From LSUCC0057 sp048549915 (GTDB lineage Bacteria; Pseudomonadota; Gammaproteobacteria; Pseudomonadales; Porticoccaceae): DNA of 47,611 bases. The position numbers were made by a program, and so were the translations under genes. Under the pieces are notes generated by a model. The model was given only the letters and a program-made list of their open reading frames with translations, searched no databases and was not told where the DNA came from. How positions within the stretch are numbered: position 1 is the stretch's first letter; each line of letters starts with the position of its first letter. This document shows, one piece after another, positions 16,521-22,812 of the stretch. The stretch spans positions 1 to 47,611 of the forward strand of contig JBLYYE010000011.1 in the NCBI GenBank assembly GCA_048549915.1. Direction: 5' to 3'.

Positions 16521-18005
16521 ATGAACACCTCATCAGCCGCTACAGTCGACAGTTTGTCTGTCAACCACTGGCACCACAGCTTCGACGTTGTGGTGGTTGG
16601 CTATGGTGGTGCCGGGGCCTGTGCTGCAATCGCGGCACACGACAGCGGTGCTCAAGTAGCGATCTTTGATGTTGCCTCAGCAGCTGGCGGCTCAACCGCA
16701 CTCTCCTCAGCTGAGCTGTACTTAGGCGGCGGCACGCGCATCCAAAAAGCCTGTGGCTACGATGATACCCCGCAGGCAATGTATGACTATCTGATCGCCA
16801 GCAATGGCCCGCAAGCGGACAGCGAAAAAATTCGCGCATACTGCGACGGTAGTGTCGAGCATTTTGATTGGCTCGAAAAGCTCGGTGTCCCCTTTAAAGA
16901 GAGTGAATATAAGCAGCGTGCGATGATGGCGTTGAGCGACGACTGTCTGCTCTATACAGGCAATGAAAAAACACAACCATTTGCCGCCTTGTCACCTCCG
17001 GCACCGCGCGGCCACAACCTTAAAATTAAAGGCGATAACGGTGGGCCCTTGTTTATTAAAGTGCTTTCAGCAGCATTGGCTGAGCGCAATATTGCAGAGT
17101 TTTTTAATAGCCGAGCATTGCGTTTAGTGGTGGACTCCACTACCGAACAGACCAAAGTGGTCGGGGTTGTTTTCCGTATCGATATGCAAGAGATCTTCGT
17201 CGAAGCGCGCAGTGGCGTCGTACTCTGCTCAGGTGGCTTTGTGATGAACCAAAAAATGGTTGCTGAGTACGCGCCGCAACTGCTTCGCTGTACGGTGCCT
17301 ATCGGCAATCCAGGCGACACCGGTAGTGGTATCGCAATGGGTGTTGAAGCGGGTGGTGTGGCTATCAATATGCATGAAGGGTTCGTCAGCTTGCCGTTTT
17401 ACCCGCCAGCCTCGCTCACTTACGGTATTTTTATCAACCAGCAGTGTCAGCGCTTTATTAATGAAGATGCCTACCATGGGCGAGTAGGCGCAGCGCTGCT
17501 AGAGCAGCGCAGTGAGCGCATCTATCTGTTGCTCAATGTCGAAGATTACGGTGATTATGAGACGCGCTCGTATTTGGGTGCACCGGTAGCGGCGACAGGT
17601 GACACTGTGGCCGAGTTGGCTGAAGAGCTTGGCTTAAATAGTTTTCTGTTAGAGCGTTGTGTGGAGAGTTACAACCACTTTGCCTCTGCTGGAGAAGACC
17701 CACAGTTTGAAAAAAACAGCGAGTGGCTGAAGTGTTTAAATGGACCCTTGGTCGCATTAGATTGTACGCCGGGTCGCGGCGCACACATGCCATACTTCAC
17801 CCTCGGCGGTCTGAAGACCAGCGTAACAGGCGAGGTATTGGATAGAGCTGAACAACCGATAGCAGGCTTGTACGCAGCCGGTCGCACAGCTTGTGGTGTA
17901 CCGCGTCGCGGTGATGGCTACTGCTCGGGTATTTCAGTTGCCGATGCTAGCTTTAGTGGCCGTGTTGCCGGGCAAGCGGCAGCTAACAGCAAAAAATTGA
18001 GGTGA
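16521..18005 (+). CDS. FAD-dependent 3-ketosteroid dehydrogenase, delta4-(5alpha) type
   Basis: The 494-residue flavoprotein has an N-terminal FAD loop (VVVVGYGGAGACAAIAA, 23-39), AAGGSTALSSAELYLGGG, a GVVLCSGGF strand and a C-terminal FAD-binding GLYAAGRTACGVPRRGDGY. It belongs to the KstD/fumarate-reductase-like family. Tyr318 (NEDAYHG), Tyr467 and Ser469 (GYCSG) fall within one residue of the catalytic Tyr319/Tyr466/Ser468 reported for Rhodococcus delta4-(5alpha)-KSTD; delta1-KSTD has a different C-terminal Tyr/Gly pair. It would convert 5alpha-3-ketosteroids to delta4-3-ketosteroids with FAD. It overlaps the start region of the next gene and probably leads an operon to 20635. Confidence 0.78.
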   Translation: MNTSSAATVDSLSVNHWHHSFDVVVVGYGGAGACAAIAAHDSGAQVAIFDVASAAGGSTALSSAELYLGGGTRIQKACGYDDTPQAMYDYLIASNGPQADSEKIRAYCDGSVEHFDWLEKLGVPFKESEYKQRAMMALSDDCLLYTGNEKTQPFAALSPPAPRGHNLKIKGDNGGPLFIKVLSAALAERNIAEFFNSRALRLVVDSTTEQTKVVGVVFRIDMQEIFVEARSGVVLCSGGFVMNQKMVAEYAPQLLRCTVPIGNPGDTGSGIAMGVEAGGVAINMHEGFVSLPFYPPASLTYGIFINQQCQRFINEDAYHGRVGAALLEQRSERIYLLLNVEDYGDYETRSYLGAPVAATGDTVAELAEELGLNSFLLERCVESYNHFASAGEDPQFEKNSEWLKCLNGPLVALDCTPGRGAHMPYFTLGGLKTSVTGEVLDRAEQPIAGLYAAGRTACGVPRRGDGYCSGISVADASFSGRVAGQAAANSKKLR

Positions 18006-18007
18006 CC

Positions 18008-18649
18008 ATGACAGAGAAAACCCTAGAGCAGCGTATCGACCGTTTAGAGTCGCTCGATGAAATACGTCAAATGGCGGCTAAGTACTCTTTAGCGCTGGAT
18101 ATGCGCGATTTGGATGCGATGGCTAATTTGTTTCCCGAAGACGTTAAAGTGGGCAAGCAGAGCTCTGGGCGTGCTCATCTAAAAAAATGGTTAGATGAGA
18201 CGATGCGCAATCAGTTTACGGGTACCTCGCATCATATCGGCAACCATATCATCGAATTTATTAACCCCGATGAGGCTGTCGGGGTGGTCTACTCTAAAAA
18301 CGAGCATGAAACACCGAGTGAAAACGGTGATATTGAGTGGGTGATCATGCAGATGATTTACTGGGATAACTATCAGCGAATCGATGGCCGCTGGTACTTT
18401 AAACGTCGTCTGCCTTGCTACTGGTATGCCACCGATCTTAACAAGCCCCCAGTGGGCGACAATAAAATGCGTTGGCCAGACCGTGAGCCCTACGCCGGTG
18501 CCTACCACGACCTGTGGCCTTCTTGGCAGAAATTCTGGCAGAACCCACTCAGCGAAGAGCTGCCGGTAGTGGCCCCACCGGCACCCGCTGAGCAATTTTT
18601 GCTGACTATGCGCGGCAAGGCAGCAGCGCCAAAAATTAAAACCCGCTGA
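18008..18649 (+). CDS. SnoaL/NTF2-fold protein, BaiE-like (possible steroid dehydratase)
   Basis: The 213-residue protein starts at ATG 18008, two bases after the dehydrogenase stop, with a GAGGTG ribosome site. The SnoaL_4-type cone fold covers about residues 5-140. KYSLALD gives Tyr26-x4-Asp31, the same spacing as Tyr30/Asp35 of the bile acid 7alpha-dehydratase BaiE, and TSHHIGNH (His75/His76/His80) sits where BaiE has its catalytic His83. This suggests elimination of a hydroxyl from a 3-keto-delta4-steroid, or isomerisation. A Trp/Tyr-rich tail (about 140-213) is an addition relative to BaiE. Annotation is from motif spacing only. Confidence 0.7.
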   Translation: MTEKTLEQRIDRLESLDEIRQMAAKYSLALDMRDLDAMANLFPEDVKVGKQSSGRAHLKKWLDETMRNQFTGTSHHIGNHIIEFINPDEAVGVVYSKNEHETPSENGDIEWVIMQMIYWDNYQRIDGRWYFKRRLPCYWYATDLNKPPVGDNKMRWPDREPYAGAYHDLWPSWQKFWQNPLSEELPVVAPPAPAEQFLLTMRGKAAAPKIKTR

Positions 18650-18669
18650 GCGGGTGCGAGGAGAACGTA

Positions 18670-19737
18670 GTGAGTAAACTGGAAAATCTATTGGCGCCAT
18701 TAACGCTGGGCGACATGCAGCTCAAAAACCGGGTTGTTATGGCGCCGATGACGCGCAGCCGTATTGAACAGGGTGATATGCCCGGCACCATGCAAGTTGA
18801 ATACTATCGCCAGCGCGCAGGTGCAGGCGCAATCATCAGCGAGGGTGTCCACCCATCACCCAATGCGCAAGGCTATTGTCGCACGCCGGGTATTTACACT
18901 TCTGCACACGTCAGCGCCTGGCAGAAAGTCACCTCTGCTGTGGCTGAGCAGGGCGGTGTGATGATCTGCCAAATTATGCACTGCGGTCGCGTTGGGCACC
19001 CCGATAACAAAGCGGCAGGTGGTGAATTTGTGGCGCCATCAGCGATTCCTTGCAATGCCGAGATCTATACCGAGACTGGTATGCAAAAAATGACAACCCC
19101 GCGTGCATTGGCTAGCGAAGAGATCCCCGCGTTGATCGAAGAGCATGTCGCGGCGGCCAAGAATGCCATAGATGCGGGTTTTGTCGGTGTCGAGTTGCAC
19201 TGCACCTCCGGCTACTTGATGGCACAGTTTCTCTCTACCGGTAGCAATCAGCGCACCGATCAGTATGGCGGTAGTGCGGTCAATCGAGTGCGTATAGTCG
19301 TAGAGACACTCCAAGCGATGGGCGAAGCGATAGGCTTTGGCCGCGTCGGTCTGCGTATTTGCCCCGGTAACCCGTTTAACGACCTGCACGACGATGATCC
19401 CGCAGAGACCTTTGCTACTTTACTGACTGCCATCGATCAGCTCGGCCTTGCCTACCTGCATGTGATTCGTATGGCCAGCACCGGCTTGGACAATATCGCA
19501 TTAGCGCGTAGCCACTTCAGTGGGCCGATTATTGCCAATGACAGCTACGATGCCGCTGAAGCTGACCAAGCGATAGCCTCAGGCGAGCTTGAAGCGGTCT
19601 CTTTTGGCCGCCCGTTTGTGTCCAATCCAGATTATGTTGCCAGATTGCAAAGTGGTGCAGAGCTAGCACGTATTAATTTTAAGACACTGTACACACCCGG
19701 CGCTGCCGGCTATGTCGACTACCCCTCAATCAGCTAA
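18670..19737 (+). CDS. Old Yellow Enzyme family NADH:flavin oxidoreductase
   Basis: The 355-residue single-domain OYE starts at GTG 18670 with a GAGGAGA box upstream. It shows LKNRVVMAPMTRSR (FMN), QIMHCGRVGHP, VELHCTSGYLMAQFLS, the NQRTDQYGG signature, and a C-terminal AVSFGRPFVSNPD flavin-phosphate segment. OYEs reduce activated C=C bonds with NAD(P)H. The usual HGAHGYL segment reads HCTSGYL, so the second catalytic His/Asn region is changed. Located between a BaiE-like protein and an amidohydrolase in a steroid operon, it likely reduces a ring enone or dienone. Confidence 0.88.
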   Translation: MSKLENLLAPLTLGDMQLKNRVVMAPMTRSRIEQGDMPGTMQVEYYRQRAGAGAIISEGVHPSPNAQGYCRTPGIYTSAHVSAWQKVTSAVAEQGGVMICQIMHCGRVGHPDNKAAGGEFVAPSAIPCNAEIYTETGMQKMTTPRALASEEIPALIEEHVAAAKNAIDAGFVGVELHCTSGYLMAQFLSTGSNQRTDQYGGSAVNRVRIVVETLQAMGEAIGFGRVGLRICPGNPFNDLHDDDPAETFATLLTAIDQLGLAYLHVIRMASTGLDNIALARSHFSGPIIANDSYDAAEADQAIASGELEAVSFGRPFVSNPDYVARLQSGAELARINFKTLYTPGAAGYVDYPSIS

Positions 19738-19762
19738 CTAGCGACAGCAAAGGAGACGCCGC

Positions 19763-20635
19763 ATGGCGATGCCCAAAGATATTGGAATCATAGATTTAAT
19801 GATGGCGGTGCCCAACAACGACACCTCCGATTATTACGACTTTATAAAGCCGCTGCTCATGGATCAGCAGAGTCGTGATATGTTTAAGATGCCAGCCCAG
19901 TATATGTTTAAAGATCTGCCCCAAACTGGCCACCAGGATGATTACATCGCCTATACCGTCGATAAAATGGATGAGTTCGGTATTGAGAAAGCGATGATTG
20001 GTGTCGATGAAGATCAATACTTCACTCAGAACGAAGCAGTCAAGCGCCACCCGGATAGATTCATTGCTTGTTACGACGCCAACCCCAACCGCGGTATGGA
20101 AGAGGTGCGCAAAATACGTCGGCTCAAAGAGGAGTACGATTTAAAAGCCGTCACAGCATTCCCGTCGGGGCTCTGTCCGCAGGTGTCGCTTGCAGACAAG
20201 CGCTGGTATCCGGTATTTGTCACTTGTATCGATTTGGATATACCCTTTTGCCCCTGTGTGGGTGTGCCCGGTCCGCGCATCCCTATGGAGCCACAAAAGG
20301 TAGAGCACTTGGATGAAATCTGTTGGTTCTTCCCCGAGCTTAATGTAGTGATGCGTCATGGGGGTGAACCTTGGACCGACTTGGCCTGGAAGTTAATGCT
20401 TAAGTATCCCAATCTCTACTATATGACCAGCGCTTTCGCACCCAAACACTACCCTGAGAATATTGTTAAGTTCGCCAATACTCGCGGTGCAGACAAGGTG
20501 ATGTACGCAGGCTATTTCCCTATGGGTTTATCGCTGGAGCGCATTTTTGCCGATATGCCCCACGTGCCATTTAAGGATGAGGTGTGGCCGAAGTTCTTGC
20601 GCGAAAATGCACGCCGCGTATTTAAGCTCGATTGA
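19763..20635 (+). CDS. Amidohydrolase-related protein with a degenerate metal site
   Basis: The 290-residue protein starts at ATG 19763 with AAGGAG eight bases upstream. It has the TIM-barrel layout of the amidohydrolase_2 family (RHPDRFIACYDANPNRG, MRHGGEPW, MYAGYFPMG, NARRVFKLD). The usual N-terminal metal motif (D-x-H-x-H) reads IDLMMAV, and the C-terminal catalytic Asp segment (normally GSDFP) reads AGYFP, so both ends of the metal site are lost while the central His remains. It may be a metal-independent decarboxylase/hydrolase or a non-catalytic member. It is the last gene of the operon starting at 16521. Confidence 0.8.
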   Translation: MAMPKDIGIIDLMMAVPNNDTSDYYDFIKPLLMDQQSRDMFKMPAQYMFKDLPQTGHQDDYIAYTVDKMDEFGIEKAMIGVDEDQYFTQNEAVKRHPDRFIACYDANPNRGMEEVRKIRRLKEEYDLKAVTAFPSGLCPQVSLADKRWYPVFVTCIDLDIPFCPCVGVPGPRIPMEPQKVEHLDEICWFFPELNVVMRHGGEPWTDLAWKLMLKYPNLYYMTSAFAPKHYPENIVKFANTRGADKVMYAGYFPMGLSLERIFADMPHVPFKDEVWPKFLRENARRVFKLD

Positions 20636-20640
20636 TAACT

Positions 20641-20660
20641 GCCCCGCACAATGGCGGGGC
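20641..20660. terminator. Hairpin between convergent genes, weak terminator
   Basis: GCCCCGC (20641-20647) and GCGGGGC (20654-20660) form a perfect GC-rich stem with a six-base loop. The following ATTCTTTC tract is only partly U-rich. Confidence 0.6.
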
Positions 20661-20667
20661 ATTCTTT

Positions 20668-21138
20668 CTAGGGGTAAAAAAGACTGATCGTGTCGACAAT
20701 GCAGGCGGGCCGCTCTTCTCCCTCGACATCGATAGTGACTCTGACCACTAGTTTGGCGCCAGTTTTGTGTGGCTCTGCGGAGATGACTTCACCGCGGCCG
20801 CTGATGCGGCTACCCGCGCGGACGACATTGGGAAAACGAATGTTGTCAGCCCCGTAATTGACACCCATAGAGACGTTGTCCACTTGGAGTAACTGCGGCA
20901 AGAATAAGTTGGCCAGCGATAGCGTTAAATAACCGTGTGCTACCGTGGCACCAAAGGGGCCATCCGCTGCACGCACAGGATCGACATGAATCCACTGGTG
21001 ATCTCCAGTGGCCTCCGCAAATTGGTCGATGCGGGTTTGGTCAACCACAATCGATTCGGTGGGGCCCATAGTCTGCCCAGTTAGATCGAGCAGATCGTTG
21101 GGATGGTTTACAACAAGTTTCACAGGGGGCGTGGGCAT
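20668..21138 (-). CDS. MaoC family hot-dog dehydratase/hydratase
   Basis: The 156-residue single hot-dog protein has the hydratase-2 signature TGDHQWIHVDPVRA (Asp-x4-His catalytic pair) and GPFGATVAHGYLTLSL. Such MaoC proteins hydrate 2-enoyl-CoAs; in Actinobacteria the ChsH subunits of this fold act on steroid side chains. It stands alone on the minus strand, divergent from the 3beta/17beta-HSD-like gene. The (R)-specific enoyl-CoA hydratase role is a family inference. Confidence 0.85.
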   Translation of the reverse strand: MPTPPVKLVVNHPNDLLDLTGQTMGPTESIVVDQTRIDQFAEATGDHQWIHVDPVRAADGPFGATVAHGYLTLSLANLFLPQLLQVDNVSMGVNYGADNIRFPNVVRAGSRISGRGEVISAEPHKTGAKLVVRVTIDVEGEERPACIVDTISLFYP

Positions 21139-21202
21139 AGTGGCTCCAATTAGTAGTGGAATTAACGTGCTAACTATTTTGCACGATACCCAAGCAGCGG
21201 CC

Positions 21203-21214
21203 AGCCAATTGGCT
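21203..21214. promoter_or_regulatory. Perfect palindrome AGCCAATTGGCT in a divergent promoter
   Basis: A 12-base perfect palindrome lies 29 bases upstream of the GTG start of the SDR at 21244 and 65 bases upstream of the MaoC start. A related palindrome, GCCAATATTGGC, occurs at 22793-22804. Confidence 0.45.
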
Positions 21215-21243
21215 AGTCCATTCAGAGTAGCAAGGAGATTTTT

Positions 21244-21996
21244 GTGAGAGTATCTGGAAAAGTGGCACTGGTCACCGGCGCTGCGCGCGGGGTGGGCCTA
21301 GCGACTGCCAAGCGGTTACAAGAAGAGGGTGCCACAGTCATAATTACCGACATTAACGGCGAGCGCGGCAGAGCCAGTGCGGATGAGTCTGGGCTTGTGT
21401 TTGTTGAGCAAGATGTCTCGCTGACTGAGGGTTGGCAGCAGCTCGAGCAAAAATTGCGCAGCGACTATGGGCGCTTGGATATCTTGGTTAATAATGCTGC
21501 CATCCTTCAGGCTGCCACTGTCGAAGAAGAGAGCCTGGAGGGTTGGCAGTCGATGATGTCGATCAACGCCGGCTCGGTGTTCTTAGCCATTAAAGCGCTG
21601 TTGCCGCTAATGGCAGAGCAGGGTGGCGGTTCAATTGTTAATCTATCCTCATCATCTGCACTGATGGGTATGCCGCAATTTTGTGCTTATACCGCCGCCA
21701 AAGCCGCGGTGCGCAGCCTAACTATGAGCACTGCCGTGCTGTGCAAACAGCAAGCAAAAGGGGTGCGTTGTAACTCTGTCCACCCCGATGGCATCAATAC
21801 AGAGATGGTCCGCGAAATAGCGGCGACACTGCCGCAAGGTGACAAAGACCAGTACCAGCGCAGTGCGCCGTTTGGTTGCCAGCCAGAAGATATCGCCAAC
21901 ACGATTTTGTTTTTAGCCAGCGATGAGGCGCGCCACATTAATGGTGCAGCCCTCAGTGTCGACAATACCGCCACTATTCATCCGCCCTATTTATAA
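21244..21996 (+). CDS. 3beta/17beta-hydroxysteroid dehydrogenase (SDR)
   Basis: The 250-residue SDR starts at GTG 21244 with AAGGAG upstream. It resembles Comamonas testosteroni 3beta/17beta-HSD: GKVALVTGAARGVGLA, TDINGERG (Asp after beta-2, NAD(H)), LDILVNNAAIL, SINAGSVFLAIK, catalytic SSSS and YTAAKAAV, the distinctive RCNSVHPDGINTEM, and an ending with SVDNT instead of the usual DGG. That enzyme oxidises 3beta- and 17beta-hydroxyls, for example testosterone to androstenedione. It precedes another SDR by 17 bases, so the two are co-transcribed. Confidence 0.82.
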   Translation: MRVSGKVALVTGAARGVGLATAKRLQEEGATVIITDINGERGRASADESGLVFVEQDVSLTEGWQQLEQKLRSDYGRLDILVNNAAILQAATVEEESLEGWQSMMSINAGSVFLAIKALLPLMAEQGGGSIVNLSSSSALMGMPQFCAYTAAKAAVRSLTMSTAVLCKQQAKGVRCNSVHPDGINTEMVREIAATLPQGDKDQYQRSAPFGCQPEDIANTILFLASDEARHINGAALSVDNTATIHPPYL

Positions 21997-22013
21997 CTGT
22001 TAGAGTGCCAGCT

Positions 22014-22790
22014 ATGAGTAACAAATTAGGACAAGAGCTCGAGGGAAAAGTCGCCATTATCACCGGCGGCGGTGGGTTTATTGGGCGTGCGATTACCCTC
22101 GCTTATTTAGAAGCGGGGGCCGATGTCGTGATCTGCGGTCGTCGCCAGCCGAGCGAGGCGATTGCGGCAAACGGCAAACAGGCCTACTTTATTGCAGCCG
22201 ATATCCGCGACCCGCAGCAGTCACAGCAAGTGATCGATGCGACTTTAGAGCGCTACAAACGTTTAGATATTTTAGTCAACAATGCCGGTGGTACCCCCGG
22301 TGTTGACGCGGCCACTGCACCGGCTGCGCTGACCGAAAAAATTATTGCACTCAATCTCACCGCACCCCTAGTGATGTCTCAACAGGCCTATCAAGCGATG
22401 CAAAAGAGCCAGAGTGAAGGTGCTATCGTGAATATCGCCAGTGTGGCCGGGGCTCGCCCTGCGCCGGGGACAATGGCTTACGGTGCAGCTAAAGCGGGTT
22501 TGCTCTCGGCGACTAAATCACTGGCGATGGAGTGGGGCCCCCAGGTGCGAGTCAATGCAATCATTGTTGGCTTAGTCAACAATCCAGCTGCAGCAGAGCA
22601 CTACGGTGGTGAAGAGGGTTATCGCAACATTGCCGCCATGCTGCCGCTGGGGCGTATGGCAGAGCCACAAGACATAGCCGATGCTGTGCTTTACCTAAGC
22701 TCTAAACAATCGGCTTACGTCTCTGGTGCCACACTAGAAGTGGATGGCGGTGGTGAGGTGCCAGTTTTTCTGCACCTAGCTAAGAGCTAG
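22014..22790 (+). CDS. SDR family oxidoreductase
   Basis: The 258-residue SDR starts at ATG 22014 (a GTG nine bases earlier is possible). It has TGGGGFIGRAI (a variant of the TGxxxGIG loop), VVICGRRQPS with Arg residues after beta-2 (NADP(H) likely), LDILVNNAGG, IASVAGA, YGAAKAGL and VDGGGEVPVF. Co-transcribed with the 3beta/17beta-HSD-like gene. Substrate may be another steroid hydroxyl or a 3-hydroxyacyl-CoA; not resolvable here. Confidence 0.85.
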   Translation: MSNKLGQELEGKVAIITGGGGFIGRAITLAYLEAGADVVICGRRQPSEAIAANGKQAYFIAADIRDPQQSQQVIDATLERYKRLDILVNNAGGTPGVDAATAPAALTEKIIALNLTAPLVMSQQAYQAMQKSQSEGAIVNIASVAGARPAPGTMAYGAAKAGLLSATKSLAMEWGPQVRVNAIIVGLVNNPAAAEHYGGEEGYRNIAAMLPLGRMAEPQDIADAVLYLSSKQSAYVSGATLEVDGGGEVPVFLHLAKS

Positions 22791-22792
22791 TA

Positions 22793-22804
22793 GCCAATAT
22801 TGGC
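22793..22804. repeat. Palindrome GCCAATATTGGC between convergent genes
   Basis: A 12-base perfect palindrome lies just after the SDR stop and nine bases before the stop of the convergent OYE. It has no U-tract, so it is not a standard terminator; it shares half-sites with 21203-21214. Confidence 0.4.
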
Positions 22805-22812
22805 GTGCAATT

